From positions 4,278,001 through 4,342,000 of the forward strand of contig CAXXKX010000003.1 in the NCBI GenBank assembly GCA_963676655.2: a stretch of DNA of 64,000 nucleotides, read 5' to 3'. Under the pieces are notes generated by a model. The model saw nothing but the letters and a program-made list of their open reading frames with translations, did not search any database and was not told where the DNA came from. Made by a program: the position numbers and the translations under genes. This stretch comes from G963676655 sp963676655 (GTDB lineage Bacteria > Verrucomicrobiota > Lentisphaeria > Victivallales > Victivallaceae). The number at the start of each line of letters is the position of its first letter. Position 1 is the first letter of the stretch. Shown here piece after piece: positions 45,295 through 55,365 of the stretch.

Positions 45295-46023
45295 TTATAG
45301 AACTATGTATTCGGAATCAGCATATGCTTAAAAAAATATTTGAAAACAAAACGGATGATTAAATTATAGCCTGAAGTTTTTTGATGCTTAATATTGGATT
45401 CATTTTTATACTTGATATCGGAATTAACTATTTTTCTGATGGATTTACAGGAGTAAAAAATCTTGATCCCAACAATGGCAATATCAAACGGACTGGTGGG
45501 GGGCGCTGATGATATAATGTATCGATTATTGCATCTGACTCAAGATAACCGTTTTCAGCTTTTAGGCTTAAGTTGTTTATTTTTAATTTATTATATTTTT
45601 TTAACAAAGTAGTTGCTGTTTATTTTAAAGATCAATCAAGTCGATGGAATACTGGAGGGCGAGAGTCCCTCGAGCGGCCCGGCAGCGCGACATGCCAGCT
45701 CTAGGGACTCTTACCAAGGTTGAACAATCAGTCCTGGAATATGGGAAAGATTAATTTTATTGCCAGGATAGTGGATGTTTTAAAATCAATTAACATCATA
45801 TCATCAGCACTCCTGACTGGTGTTTTAAATGATAGCAGAATTACTGTTTAAGAACGTTGATTTACCGGAAAGTTTTTACGGAAAATTATTTTTCAGGTTA
45901 ATGAAACTGATAAATTACCGGAAAAAGCTTAAGTTAACCTTGAATTACTGTATTTTTGCGGGTATTATATGCTTAATTCAATGGTTTTGATCATATAATC
46001 GTCGATATTCCGGTAAGGATATT
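45295..46023. other. Spacer with one GC-rich hairpin element
   Basis: About 730 bp, AT-rich, without a convincing gene. The only notable content is the GC-rich hairpin at 45652-45717, related to the tandem units at 55599-56083. AAGGATATT just before 46024 is the ribosome site of the histidine kinase gene. Confidence 0.5.
45652..45717 (+). repeat. Single diverged member of the GC-rich hairpin repeat family
   Basis: Begins CTGGAGGGCGA, the same 11 bp that open each 97-bp unit at 55599-56083, then has AGAGTCCCT ... AGGGACTCT, a perfect 9-bp inverted repeat enclosing AGC ... GCT and a GACATGCC string shared with the array. The distal TCGCCCTCCA arm of the array units is missing. Confidence 0.6.
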
Positions 46024-49000
46024 ATGAAGATATTATATTATAATTCTTGTAAAGAAAGAAATTCAAATAAACGACTGACTCCAATTCTTGTCTTTATTTT
46101 GATGTCGGTTGCTTGCGCTCTATCAGCGAAAGATGTCTATCATTTAGGGGTTTTGAGTCGGTATGATGACTCTGTTACCCGAAAAAAATGGCAGGCTACT
46201 GTTGATTATCTGACAAAACACTCAAGTGCGGGTAAATTCGAGTTGATTCCACTGGAAAATAAGGATGTCGAATCGCAAGCTCTGGCCGGAAAGATTGATT
46301 TTTTAATCAGTAATCCTTCTATCTATGTCAAACTGACTCATTTCAAGAGCATAACTCCTCTTGCAACCTTGAGAAAACGCTGTGCTCTCGGGCCATTGTC
46401 GGTATACGGCGGGGTGATTTTTACGTTGAATAAAAGCAGCAGCAAAATATCTTTTCAGGATATTCGTGGAAAAACCGTTGCGGCACCGACTCCGACTTCT
46501 TTCGGCGGATGGTTGACCTGTCTGCTTGAAATGGAAAAACATAATCTTTCCAGCGATGATTTCAAAGTTATATTTGTTAAGCAGCAAAGGAAAGTTGTTG
46601 AGTATGTCTTGAGCGGTAAAGCCGATTTCGGTTGTGTTCAGACAAATGTGCTGGAAAAATATGCCCATGAAAAGGCCATTTCTCTGGATCGGTTTAAATG
46701 TATGCCGCCGCCGACTCCCGCATTGGACTATTTCCCTTACAAATGTTCGACTCCATTATATCCTGAATGGGTTTTTTCCCGCAATGTGAATGTTCCCGAT
46801 ATGGTTGCAAAGCAAGTAATGACAGCTTTGCTTGATATGCCGTCAGACTCGGCCGCCGCGTTGGATTCAGACAGTTTTGGCTGGACTGTTCCCAAGAACT
46901 ACAGCATGGTGCGCGAGTGTTTGATGAAGCTGAATATTCCGCCGTTCAGCCAGACAAAAAACAGTCCCGGTTACGATTTTGAAGATATATATCGTGATCA
47001 TTTTGTCAGTGGAATAATAATTTTAAGTATTTTGGCAATTATGTCAATGATTTTCCTGTTCGTGCTCAATCGAAAACTGATTATCGGCCGCAAGCGTCAG
47101 GGACAACTGCTAATGCAGCAGGAAGAAATGGGCAAACTTCTTCAGGAGGCGGAGCAGCAGAAGTCAATGATATTGAATAATGTATCCGAAGGCGTCATCT
47201 ACATGGATAAGAATCAACGCGTTCTCTGGGCCAATCCCGGTGCGGCGAAACTGACTTCTCCAAGCCTGCATGAGATGACCGGGGAACAATGTTTCAAGAT
47301 TCTCTATGGCAGAAACCGGCCCTGCGATGACTGTCCGGTACGGGAAGCTATTTCAACCGGCAAACCGGTGCAGCGGGAGCATCTCCAGCCGAATGGAGAT
47401 TATTTTTATATTTCCGCGGCTCCGGTCAAAGATGATAATGGCGATGTCATTGCGGCTGTTGAAACCTTTTATGACATAACCGAAAAGAAAAAATTTGAGC
47501 AGGAAAAAGAACATGACCGTCTTTTCCTGGAGATGTTGATGCAGGGACTGCCGCTTGGGGTAGTGGTGGTTGACCCGAAAGATCATACTATTTTTGCGGT
47601 TAATCCGGCCGTATGTGAAATGATTGGCCTGGCTGAAGATAAAATTGTCGGAAACGTATGCCATAAATTTATCTGTCCGTCAGAAGAAGGCAATTGTCCG
47701 ATTACTGACCTCAATGAAGAAGTTGACCTTTCAGAACGCAAGCTTATCAAAGGGGACGGAACTTCCATCTCAATAATGAAAAGCGTCAGACGAGTCAAGC
47801 TTGATGACCGTGAAATGCTGGTTGAAACATTTATGGATATGGGGCCATTGCGGCAGGTTAAAGAAGATTTAGTATCTGAATATACGATGATGAATGAACT
47901 CCTTGGAGACCTTAAGGTCGAAATAATGATTAAAGATGCGCTGGACGGATTCAAATATATCTATGTGAATTCCGAGTTTGAAAAAGCGATGGGGATGCAG
48001 GCGGCTGAAATTATCGGGAAAAATGACGCGGATATCTTTTCGGCTAAATACGCTGAAAAAGTTAAGGCGCTGGATGATAAAGTTGTTCAAACAGGAGCCG
48101 GCTGCAATGAAATGATTCAGCGTTTTAACAATGATGTTCGTGAAGAGCGGTGGTACTATACTCTGGAAACTCCTCATACCAATACGGCGGATGAGGTCGA
48201 GAAAGTGTCGATTGTGGCGATTGACTTTACTGAAATCAAGCAATCCGCGGACGCGCAGGAAACGGCAAAGATTGCGGCCGAAGATGCGAACCGGGCTAAG
48301 AGCGAATTCCTGGCAAATATGAGTCATGAGATCCGTACTCCGATGAATGGCATTATGGGCATGAGCGAATTGTTGCTTGACTCGACGTTGAGTGAGGATC
48401 AGCTGCGATATGTCAGGGTGGTTAAATCGTCATGCAGCAACCTGTTGCATATTATCAATGATATTCTGGATATTTCCAAGATTGAAGCCGGGCGAATGGC
48501 GATTGATACGGTTGATTTCAGCCTCAAGGAAGTGCTTGATGAAGTTATGGGGATGGGGAAAGTGTTACTGGCTAAAAAGTCGGTTTCCCTGGACTATAAG
48601 TGCCAGTCTGGAATTGCGGATGAATATATCGGCGATCCGGTCCGGGTTCGGCAGATTTTGACTAATCTGGTTGGTAACTCAGCTAAATTCACCAGTGAAG
48701 GCGGAATCAAGATCAATATCAAATCGTTGGCTAAAGGTGATGACTGGCAGCGCCTCCAGTTCGAGGTACATGATACCGGCATTGGAATGACGCCGGAAGA
48801 AGCGGCGCAGATCTTTGACAAATTTGCTCAGGCTAAATCCACCAATAAACGTAAGTATGGAGGTACCGGCCTTGGCTTGACCATTACAAAGAAACTGGTC
48901 GAGCTGATGGATGGAGATATTTCGGTCAGCAGCGTCAAAGGCAAAGGTTCAGTTTTTAAATTCAATATTAAACTTGGCAGACACAAGACTCAGGATATCG

Positions 49001-49875
49001 AATTGCCAGAGTTTACTGATAACAGCATCCAAAACGTCTTATTGCTGGTTGAGGATAATCAGGTCAACCAGATGGTTTCGGTTAATATTCTGGAGAAGAA
49101 ATTAAACTGCAAAGTCATCGTTGCCAATAACGGGCTTGAAGGGTTGAATGCGCTGGACGAGCATAAGATCGACCTGGTTTTGATGGATTGCCAGATGCCG
49201 GTAATGGATGGTTATGAAGCGACCCGGGCGATTCGTGCTTCCGGCAAACCTTATGCCAATATTCCGATTGTGGCGGTTACCGCCGATGTCATGAGCGGAG
49301 CCAGGGACCGGTGTATCGAGGCCGGGATGAACGATTACATGGCAAAACCGGTTACGGTTGACAAATTCTCCAAAATTCTTAATATTTATTTGCATAATCA
49401 TGATGAAAATACTCCGGCGGATTCATCTTCGAAAGAAACGCCCGCAGCATCTTCTGATGATAATAAAAACGATGCTAAAGCGCCGGAAACGCAGAATGCG
49501 GCAGATAATAATGCCGTTATTGAAAGCGAGTCGCCGGTTTTCGATATTGAAATTATGAAAGATTCTGTCGGTAATGACAAAGCGACGTTGGAAATGTTGC
49601 TTGGATTGCTTAACGAGCAGTTGGACCAGTACTCCAAAGAACTTAAAGGCGTGTTGGCGTCAGACCGCTCGAATGAGCTTAAAGTGATTGCGCATACAAT
49701 CAAAGGAATGGCGGGTAACGCCGGTGGAATGAAATTGTATGATATTGCGAAGCATCTTGAGGATGAATCGCTTGATGCTTCAAAAGAACAGCGTAAGATA
49801 ATGGGACAGGCGGTGCTTGACGCCTCTGACGAACTCAAAAAAGCTGTTCATGAATACACGGAGAAAAACTTCTGA
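46024..49875 (+). CDS. Hybrid sensor histidine kinase with PhnD-like periplasmic sensor
   Basis: 1283 residues. A signal/anchor segment (about 18-35) is followed by a PhnD-type substrate-binding domain (38-300, HLGVLSRYDDS ... FLISNPSIYVKL), a membrane helix (329-349), a short coiled coil, three PAS domains (about 381-490, 500-610, 625-740), HisKA with NMSHEIRTPMNGI (His768), the HATPase (GDPVRVRQILTNLVGN, GGTGLGLTI), a receiver with LVLMDCQMPVMDG (Asp1055) and an HPt domain (AHTIKGMAGNAGG, His1224). The first two PAS domains have clustered cysteines (C423, C434, C437; C546, C551, C558). No separate output regulator is adjacent, so phosphate must leave through the HPt to an unlinked regulator. 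Confidence 0.93.
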   Translation: MKILYYNSCKERNSNKRLTPILVFILMSVACALSAKDVYHLGVLSRYDDSVTRKKWQATVDYLTKHSSAGKFELIPLENKDVESQALAGKIDFLISNPSIYVKLTHFKSITPLATLRKRCALGPLSVYGGVIFTLNKSSSKISFQDIRGKTVAAPTPTSFGGWLTCLLEMEKHNLSSDDFKVIFVKQQRKVVEYVLSGKADFGCVQTNVLEKYAHEKAISLDRFKCMPPPTPALDYFPYKCSTPLYPEWVFSRNVNVPDMVAKQVMTALLDMPSDSAAALDSDSFGWTVPKNYSMVRECLMKLNIPPFSQTKNSPGYDFEDIYRDHFVSGIIILSILAIMSMIFLFVLNRKLIIGRKRQGQLLMQQEEMGKLLQEAEQQKSMILNNVSEGVIYMDKNQRVLWANPGAAKLTSPSLHEMTGEQCFKILYGRNRPCDDCPVREAISTGKPVQREHLQPNGDYFYISAAPVKDDNGDVIAAVETFYDITEKKKFEQEKEHDRLFLEMLMQGLPLGVVVVDPKDHTIFAVNPAVCEMIGLAEDKIVGNVCHKFICPSEEGNCPITDLNEEVDLSERKLIKGDGTSISIMKSVRRVKLDDREMLVETFMDMGPLRQVKEDLVSEYTMMNELLGDLKVEIMIKDALDGFKYIYVNSEFEKAMGMQAAEIIGKNDADIFSAKYAEKVKALDDKVVQTGAGCNEMIQRFNNDVREERWYYTLETPHTNTADEVEKVSIVAIDFTEIKQSADAQETAKIAAEDANRAKSEFLANMSHEIRTPMNGIMGMSELLLDSTLSEDQLRYVRVVKSSCSNLLHIINDILDISKIEAGRMAIDTVDFSLKEVLDEVMGMGKVLLAKKSVSLDYKCQSGIADEYIGDPVRVRQILTNLVGNSAKFTSEGGIKINIKSLAKGDDWQRLQFEVHDTGIGMTPEEAAQIFDKFAQAKSTNKRKYGGTGLGLTITKKLVELMDGDISVSSVKGKGSVFKFNIKLGRHKTQDIELPEFTDNSIQNVLLLVEDNQVNQMVSVNILEKKLNCKVIVANNGLEGLNALDEHKIDLVLMDCQMPVMDGYEATRAIRASGKPYANIPIVAVTADVMSGARDRCIEAGMNDYMAKPVTVDKFSKILNIYLHNHDENTPADSSSKETPAASSDDNKNDAKAPETQNAADNNAVIESESPVFDIEIMKDSVGNDKATLEMLLGLLNEQLDQYSKELKGVLASDRSNELKVIAHTIKGMAGNAGGMKLYDIAKHLEDESLDASKEQRKIMGQAVLDASDELKKAVHEYTEKNF

Positions 49876-49981
49876 AGCTTCTCTCTTGGGTAATCGGCCT
49901 GCTGAGTTGGTTGTACTTATCCGGTTTTCATATGTCTGAATCTTGTGTTTTCTTCATCAACATGTCAGGAGATAAATATAC

Positions 49982-51226
49982 ATGAATAAAATATTAACAG
50001 GAGTTGTTGCCGCCTTTCTGGTGCTTGCTCCTTTCACCGCCATGCAGGCGAGAGTGTACCGCGGATCTGAAGTGTTTCTGCAATATTTTGTGGAAAAACT
50101 GGTCAAGGGAAAGCGGGTCGGTCTGATTACCAATCCCACCGGGGTAAATGCCAGGCTTCAATCCACTGCGGATATATTCAAGAAGGACCGCCGCATAAAC
50201 CTGACCGCGCTTTTTGCCCCGGAACACGGTATTCGCGGCAATGTGCCCGCAGGTGAGCATTTTTTGACATCGATCGATCCCAATACCGGGCTGGTCGTTT
50301 ATTCGCTTTATGACCCGAAATCCAGAACCCATCGCCCCCCTGCTGACGCGCTGGCCAAGGTCGATGTCCTGATTTACGATATCCAGGATACCGGCAGCCG
50401 CTCTTACACTTATATCTGGCATCTGGCCGAAGTCATGGCGGCTGCGGCCGCTGCCGGTAAAGAGGTTATTGTTTTTGATACCCCGAATCCACTCGGGGCC
50501 ACGGTGGTTGACGGTCCGATTCGGGAAGAGAAGTATAAGTCATTTATCGGCTTGCATCCCATTCCGTGTGTCTATGGTATGACGGTTGGAGAGTTGGCTC
50601 GCTTTATGAATAAGGAGTTCAAAATTAATTGTACGCTCAAGATTGTTCCGATGGTTAATTACAAGCGCGGAATGTCATGGGCTCAGACCGGATTGCCGTG
50701 GGTGCCGACTTCTCCGCAGATCCCGTCGCCGGAGTCGGCATGTCTCTTTGCCACCACCGGCGTCCTCGGAGAACTTGGTATTGTCAGCATGGGGGTGTTT
50801 TATACAATTCCTTTCCAGGTAATCACCGCACCGTGGATTGATGCCAGACACATGACCGCCTGGCTTAACAGTCAGGGGCTGCCGGGCTGCCGTTTCAGGG
50901 AGATTCATATAAAACCTTATTTTGGTCTCTTCGAGAAACAGAATACGCACGGGGTGCAAATCTACATTACCAATACCGCGACTTATCGTCCTTTGACAAC
51001 GACGGCGGCAATTCTCTGTTATCTGCAGAAGTATTGTCTTGGTAAAGGATTTCGCTGGCGTCCGGAGCGGATTGAGCGGTTTGACAAGGCTGTCGGTACG
51101 GATGAAATGCGCAAAATGATCCAGCGCGGTTATTCATATCGTCAGGTTGCAAATGCCTGGCAGCGCGAACTTGACGGTTTCCGCGCCAAACGTCGCAAAT
51201 ATCTGATACCTGAATATGACAAGTAA
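49982..51226 (+). CDS. DUF1343 protein, NamZ-like exo-N-acetylmuramidase
   Basis: 414 residues with a signal peptide (ILTGVVAAFLVLAPFTAMQA) and ribosome site CAGGAGATAA. KRVGLITNPTGVNARLQST, LTALFAPEHGIRG, VLIYDIQDTGSRSYTYIWHL and FDTPNPLGATVVDGP are the DUF1343 motifs. Characterised members (NamZ, GH171) release terminal MurNAc from peptidoglycan fragments. It is therefore predicted to be a periplasmic cell-wall recycling or scavenging enzyme. It follows the histidine kinase by 106 bp; whether the kinase regulates it is unknown. Confidence 0.88.
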   Translation: MNKILTGVVAAFLVLAPFTAMQARVYRGSEVFLQYFVEKLVKGKRVGLITNPTGVNARLQSTADIFKKDRRINLTALFAPEHGIRGNVPAGEHFLTSIDPNTGLVVYSLYDPKSRTHRPPADALAKVDVLIYDIQDTGSRSYTYIWHLAEVMAAAAAAGKEVIVFDTPNPLGATVVDGPIREEKYKSFIGLHPIPCVYGMTVGELARFMNKEFKINCTLKIVPMVNYKRGMSWAQTGLPWVPTSPQIPSPESACLFATTGVLGELGIVSMGVFYTIPFQVITAPWIDARHMTAWLNSQGLPGCRFREIHIKPYFGLFEKQNTHGVQIYITNTATYRPLTTTAAILCYLQKYCLGKGFRWRPERIERFDKAVGTDEMRKMIQRGYSYRQVANAWQRELDGFRAKRRKYLIPEYDK

Positions 51227-51261
51227 TCATCCATCAAAGTAAATACATAGGAGAAATTAAA

Positions 51262-51789
51262 ATGGAACGGGAACAAATTGATATTGCTGATTTGAATGTA
51301 AATATTTTCAATGTGCTGAACAGCGGTTGGATGCTCTTGACTGCCGGAGATTACCGGAACCATAACTGTATGACGGTTTCGTGGGGATTTCTTGGTACTT
51401 TCTGGGCCAGGCCGGTAGCGATTGCCGGTGTTCGCCCGCAGCGGCATACTTTTCAATTTATGGAGCAGGCTGATTCGTTTTCGCTCTGCGCATTTCCTGA
51501 ACAGTACCGTGACGCCCTGACTTTCTGCGGCACTAAATCGGGCCGTGATTGCGATAAGGTTGAAGAAACCGGACTTACCCCGATCAGACTGGAAGAGGTG
51601 GAAGTGCCGGGTTATGCGGAAGCGGAGTTGATTATTGAATGCCGGATTGTCTACGCGGACGAATTGAGGGGAAAAAATTTCCTGGAGAAATCCATAGTAG
51701 GAGAAATTTACCCGGATCGGGATTTTCACAAAATGTTTTTCGGGGAAGTGGTAAATATTACCGGAACAGATAAATATATTCAAGGTTGA
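51262..51789 (+). CDS. Flavin reductase-like protein (FMN-binding split barrel)
   Basis: 175 residues with AGGAGA upstream. LLTAGDYRNHNCMTVSWGFLGTF and RPQRHTFQFMEQADSFSLCAF are the FMN-binding split-barrel motifs seen in flavoredoxin and flavin reductase-like proteins. In anaerobes such proteins often shuttle electrons or serve unknown reductases. It is 35 bp after the DUF1343 gene and 13 bp before the oligoendopeptidase gene, thus probably in one operon. Confidence 0.85.
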   Translation: MEREQIDIADLNVNIFNVLNSGWMLLTAGDYRNHNCMTVSWGFLGTFWARPVAIAGVRPQRHTFQFMEQADSFSLCAFPEQYRDALTFCGTKSGRDCDKVEETGLTPIRLEEVEVPGYAEAELIIECRIVYADELRGKNFLEKSIVGEIYPDRDFHKMFFGEVVNITGTDKYIQG

Positions 51790-51802
51790 AAGAGGACATT
51801 AA

Positions 51803-53605
51803 ATGAGTGAACAAGCGAAAAAAAGCCCGTCCCGGGAAAGTTTGCCGCAGGATATGACCTGGGATCTGGAACTTATATACAATGATTTGGATGCGTGGGA
51901 AAAAGATTTTGCCGCGATCGATGAGAAAATTAGCGTGATAATGAAATTCCAGGGGAAACTTGGAGATGGACCGGAAATCCTGGCCGATGCTTTCCGGTCG
52001 ATGGATGAGATGGAGCGGCTGGCTGAAAAAGTCTATGTTTACGCTCATTTGCGCTCCGATCAGGATCTTGGTAATTCTGAAAACAGATCACGGCTGGACC
52101 GGGTGAGCATCAAATTCGCGGAACTTTCCGGCGCCATGGCCTGGTTTGAACCGGAATTTCTGGCTCTTGACGCGTCGGTTCATCAGCTATATTTGTGTGC
52201 CTCAGAGCTGAAATTTTACAACCGGACGATCAAGGAAATGCTGCGAAGCCGGGCTCATACCCTTTCCGCCAAGGAAGAACGTTTGCTCGGACTGGCTTCA
52301 GACATTTTCAGCGCCCCGCACAAAACATTCTCGGCCTTTAACAATGCCGACTTGAAATTCCCGGTCATCAAAGATGATACCGGCGCGGAGGTTGAACTTA
52401 CACACGGCAATTTTATTAAATTTTTGGAGTCCAAGGACCGTGATGTCAGGAAAAATGCGTTTGAAGCCCTTTATGATACTTTTAACGGCTTCCGCAATAC
52501 TTTGGCGACAACGCTTGACGCAACGGTTAAAAGACATGTCTTCAGCTCGGAAATACGTAATTATCCCTCGGTGCTGGAAGCGGCGTTGTTCAGCGACAAC
52601 GTTCCGGTCGATGTATACAATAATCTTATATCCACCGTCCACAGCCATCTGGAGCCGCTGCATAAATATTTTGCGCTACGGGCCAGGGTTATGGAACTGG
52701 ACAAATTAAATATGTATGATATCTATAATCCGCTGGTTCCTGACTGCCGGATGGAACTTAGCTGGGACGAAGCCAGAAAACATGTTGAAGCGGCTGTCAC
52801 CCCTCTCGGCAAAGAGTATTGCGAGGTCATGCGCAACGCTTTTGACAAACGCTGGATCGATGTGTTTGAATGCAAGGGCAAGCGTTCCGGGGCTTATTCA
52901 AGCGGTTGTTTTGATACCGCGCCGTACATTTTAATGAATTTTAACGGCACTCTGAATGATGTGTTTACCCTGGCTCATGAACTTGGTCACTCCATGCACT
53001 CATGGCACTCAAACCATACTCAGCACTATCATTATGCCGACTACCGGATATTTGTGGCGGAAGTGGCTTCAACCACCAATGAATTGCTGCTGCATCATTA
53101 TTTGATGGAACAGAATCAGGATCCTTCGGTCCGGGCTTATCTGCTCTGTCACCAGCTTGACCAGATTCGCGGTACTCTTTACCGCCAGACGATGTTTGCC
53201 GAGTTTGAAAAGCATATTCATGTGCTGGCGGAACAGAAGGTGCCGCTGACTCCGGATATGTTGTGCGAAGATTATTTCAAGTTAAACGCCGAGTATCACG
53301 GGGACAACGTCGCGCCTGATCAGCGGATTGAGATGGAATGGGCGAGAATCCCGCATTTTTATTATAATTTCTATGTTTACAAGTATGCCACCGGTATTTC
53401 GGCTGCCGCCGCGCTCAGTAAAAATATTCTCAGCGGTGATAAGCATAAGCTTGAGGATTATATGGGCTTCCTGAAAGCCGGCGACTCCAAAGATGTGTTG
53501 GACATCATGAAAGATGCCGGCGTGGATTTGTCCACGCCGGAACCGGTTGCTGCCGCCTTGAAACTGTTCGATGAAACGGTCGAACAACTGGACGGATTGT
53601 TGTAA
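51803..53605 (+). CDS. pepF: Oligoendopeptidase F (M3 metallopeptidase)
   Basis: 600 residues, the normal PepF length. The zinc site HELGH (392-396, within FTLAHELGHSMHSWHS) and downstream Glu region FVAEVASTTNELLLHH, with YCPFYVYQYATG-type ending (here FYYNFYVYKYATGISAA), are diagnostic. It is cytoplasmic and hydrolyses peptides of roughly 7-17 residues. GAGGAC precedes the ATG. The gene lies in a tight plus-strand run with the flavin reductase-like and dehydrogenase genes. Confidence 0.95.
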   Translation: MSEQAKKSPSRESLPQDMTWDLELIYNDLDAWEKDFAAIDEKISVIMKFQGKLGDGPEILADAFRSMDEMERLAEKVYVYAHLRSDQDLGNSENRSRLDRVSIKFAELSGAMAWFEPEFLALDASVHQLYLCASELKFYNRTIKEMLRSRAHTLSAKEERLLGLASDIFSAPHKTFSAFNNADLKFPVIKDDTGAEVELTHGNFIKFLESKDRDVRKNAFEALYDTFNGFRNTLATTLDATVKRHVFSSEIRNYPSVLEAALFSDNVPVDVYNNLISTVHSHLEPLHKYFALRARVMELDKLNMYDIYNPLVPDCRMELSWDEARKHVEAAVTPLGKEYCEVMRNAFDKRWIDVFECKGKRSGAYSSGCFDTAPYILMNFNGTLNDVFTLAHELGHSMHSWHSNHTQHYHYADYRIFVAEVASTTNELLLHHYLMEQNQDPSVRAYLLCHQLDQIRGTLYRQTMFAEFEKHIHVLAEQKVPLTPDMLCEDYFKLNAEYHGDNVAPDQRIEMEWARIPHFYYNFYVYKYATGISAAAALSKNILSGDKHKLEDYMGFLKAGDSKDVLDIMKDAGVDLSTPEPVAAALKLFDETVEQLDGLL

Positions 53606-53606
53606 G

Positions 53607-54587
53607 ATGGCGGAGGCGCTTCAGGTTTTTTTTTATGAGGCTTTCGCGGAAGAGCGCGACGCTTTGGAAAGATTCAACGCCGGAACCATTGCGGCCGGAT
53701 ATGACTGGAAAACCATTCAGGAGACGGGGCATACCGCGCCGCCGGCTCCGATCATATCGGTTCGGACCCAGTCGCATATTCCAGCGGAATGGAAAGGCCG
53801 CTTAAAAGGCATTTTGACCCGCAGTACCGGCTATGATCATCTGACCGCCTACCGGCATGATAACCAGGCGGATAATATTGCGATGGGATATCTGCCGCTG
53901 TATTGCAACCGGGCCGTGGCGGAACAGGCGATGCTCTTCTGGACCGCGCTGCTGCGGCGTTTGCCGCGCCAGATGCGGCAGTTTTCATCATTTCACCGTG
54001 ACGGGATTACCGGCGGTGAATGCGCCGGACGTACTCTCGCGGTATTCGGCGTCGGGAACATCGGCAGTCAGGTGGTGAGAATCGGGCAGGGGCTCGATAT
54101 GCAGGTGCTTGGTGTCGATATTGAGCAAAAACACCCGGATGTTCAATATGTTGCGCCGGAAACCGCTTTGAAGCAGGCGGATATAATTGTCTGCACCATG
54201 AACCTGAACTCGAATAACCGGGACTATTTTGCCTATGATACATTGAAAAAGGCAAAACCCGGAGTGATTTTCGTCAATGTCGCCAGAGGCGAGTTATCTC
54301 CGCCGGATGATCTGCTGCGGTTGCTGCAGGAAGGCCATCTTGGAGGTGTCGGGCTGGATGTTTATCCTGAAGAGAAAACGCTTGGACCCGCCCTGCGTGG
54401 TGAGATTCTGGCACAGGGAACAGTATTAGAGGCCGTTAACGCGTTACAACAGCGCCATGATGTGATCATGACGCCGCATAACGCTTTTAATACAGAGGAA
54501 GCAGTCGAACGCAAATCGGAGCAGAGTATTCAGCAGCTCAGGTCGCTGATAAACGACAACCGCTTTATTTGGGATCTCCCCGATTGA
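53607..54587 (+). CDS. D-2-hydroxyacid dehydrogenase
   Basis: 326 residues from the ATG at 53607, one base after the pepF stop; longer frames would overlap pepF. Nucleotide-binding GVGNIG (148-153), FVNVARGELSPPDDLL (with the catalytic Arg), GVGLDVYPEE (Glu) and MTPHNAFNTEEA (catalytic His) mark the NAD-dependent D-isomer family, closest in style to D-lactate dehydrogenase-like proteins. The exact 2-oxoacid is not determinable. Its end overlaps the convergent small membrane protein gene by 23 bp. Confidence 0.9.
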   Translation: MAEALQVFFYEAFAEERDALERFNAGTIAAGYDWKTIQETGHTAPPAPIISVRTQSHIPAEWKGRLKGILTRSTGYDHLTAYRHDNQADNIAMGYLPLYCNRAVAEQAMLFWTALLRRLPRQMRQFSSFHRDGITGGECAGRTLAVFGVGNIGSQVVRIGQGLDMQVLGVDIEQKHPDVQYVAPETALKQADIIVCTMNLNSNNRDYFAYDTLKKAKPGVIFVNVARGELSPPDDLLRLLQEGHLGGVGLDVYPEEKTLGPALRGEILAQGTVLEAVNALQQRHDVIMTPHNAFNTEEAVERKSEQSIQQLRSLINDNRFIWDLPD

Positions 54588-55020
54588 CCAGATTGACGTT
54601 CCGGTTTCTGATTATTTCAAGCAGTGTTTCTTTCAGGTTGTCGATTTTCCTGACAATCTTCAGAACATCGGTATGCATCATAATCACACCTTGATTGATA
54701 AAGCATATCGCGATGATTGTCGCGACAAAAAGAAGGCAGCCTGCGAGAAGTATTCCCAGGCTTTTTCCCGGGAGTGAAATGGCAATATCATTGTGCCGGT
54801 CTTTGTAGGACATTATTTCCTGGGAGATACCCTTCATCAATCCAAGTTCTTCTCCATTCAAAATGTCTTTGATGACCAGCAGAATCCAGAAGCTGACCGA
54901 GACGCCGAGAACAATCAGAATAAAGCCGATAACGTCGCTGAATTTTATATTGGGTAAAGTGCCGGGAGAGTCGCCTCTCTGCTGAGAATCCCATTCCCGG
55001 CGCAATTGACGTTCGTCCAT
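54565..55020 (-). CDS. Small two-helix membrane protein, unknown function
   Basis: 151 residues. Two membrane segments (FSDVIGFILIVLGVSVSFWI and SLGILLAGCLLFVATIIAIC) separated by a charged loop of about 35 residues, with a charged N-terminus and a C-terminal helix that looks amphipathic. No recognised family. It is 6 bp downstream of the TRL-like lipoprotein gene on the same strand and may be cotranscribed with it. Confidence 0.6.
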   Translation of the reverse strand: MDERQLRREWDSQQRGDSPGTLPNIKFSDVIGFILIVLGVSVSFWILLVIKDILNGEELGLMKGISQEIMSYKDRHNDIAISLPGKSLGILLAGCLLFVATIIAICFINQGVIMMHTDVLKIVRKIDNLKETLLEIIRNRNVNLVNRGDPK

Positions 55021-55026
55021 GATCCG

Positions 55027-55365
55027 TTAATATCCATATACGTGCATGGTTATCTGCTGGAACAGGAAAAAGCCAACGTTCCGGTATTCATATTCAACCT
55101 GGGTGATATTTTTTATTCCAGCGCTGTCGGCGGCGTCTTTCACGCTCAGGTCGCCATCGGAAACCAGCGACATGTAGGCAGTATGGGTCGACGTGCCGTG
55201 CTTGATTTTAGCGCCTGCCGGAGCCGGTTTGTAGTATTCCGGTACCGGAACGGTAAAATTGGCGGCAACAGGGGTTTTACAGCCTTCATACGGCGCGCTG
55301 CCGATGCAGCCGGTCATGGAAATTACGCACAAGAGCAGGGCGAGGACGGTCAGAGATTTTTTCAT
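55027..55365 (-). CDS. TRL-like family lipoprotein
   Basis: 112 residues. MKKSLTVLALLLCVISMTGC is a lipoprotein signal with lipobox MTGC. The rest shows KHGTSTHTAYMSLVSDGDLSVKDAADSAGIKNI and ending VEYEYRNV...ITMHVYGY, the pattern of the short TRL-like envelope proteins, which often lie near tRNA genes but have no established function. It is probably attached to the outer or inner membrane facing the periplasm. Confidence 0.75.
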   Translation of the reverse strand: MKKSLTVLALLLCVISMTGCIGSAPYEGCKTPVAANFTVPVPEYYKPAPAGAKIKHGTSTHTAYMSLVSDGDLSVKDAADSAGIKNITQVEYEYRNVGFFLFQQITMHVYGY

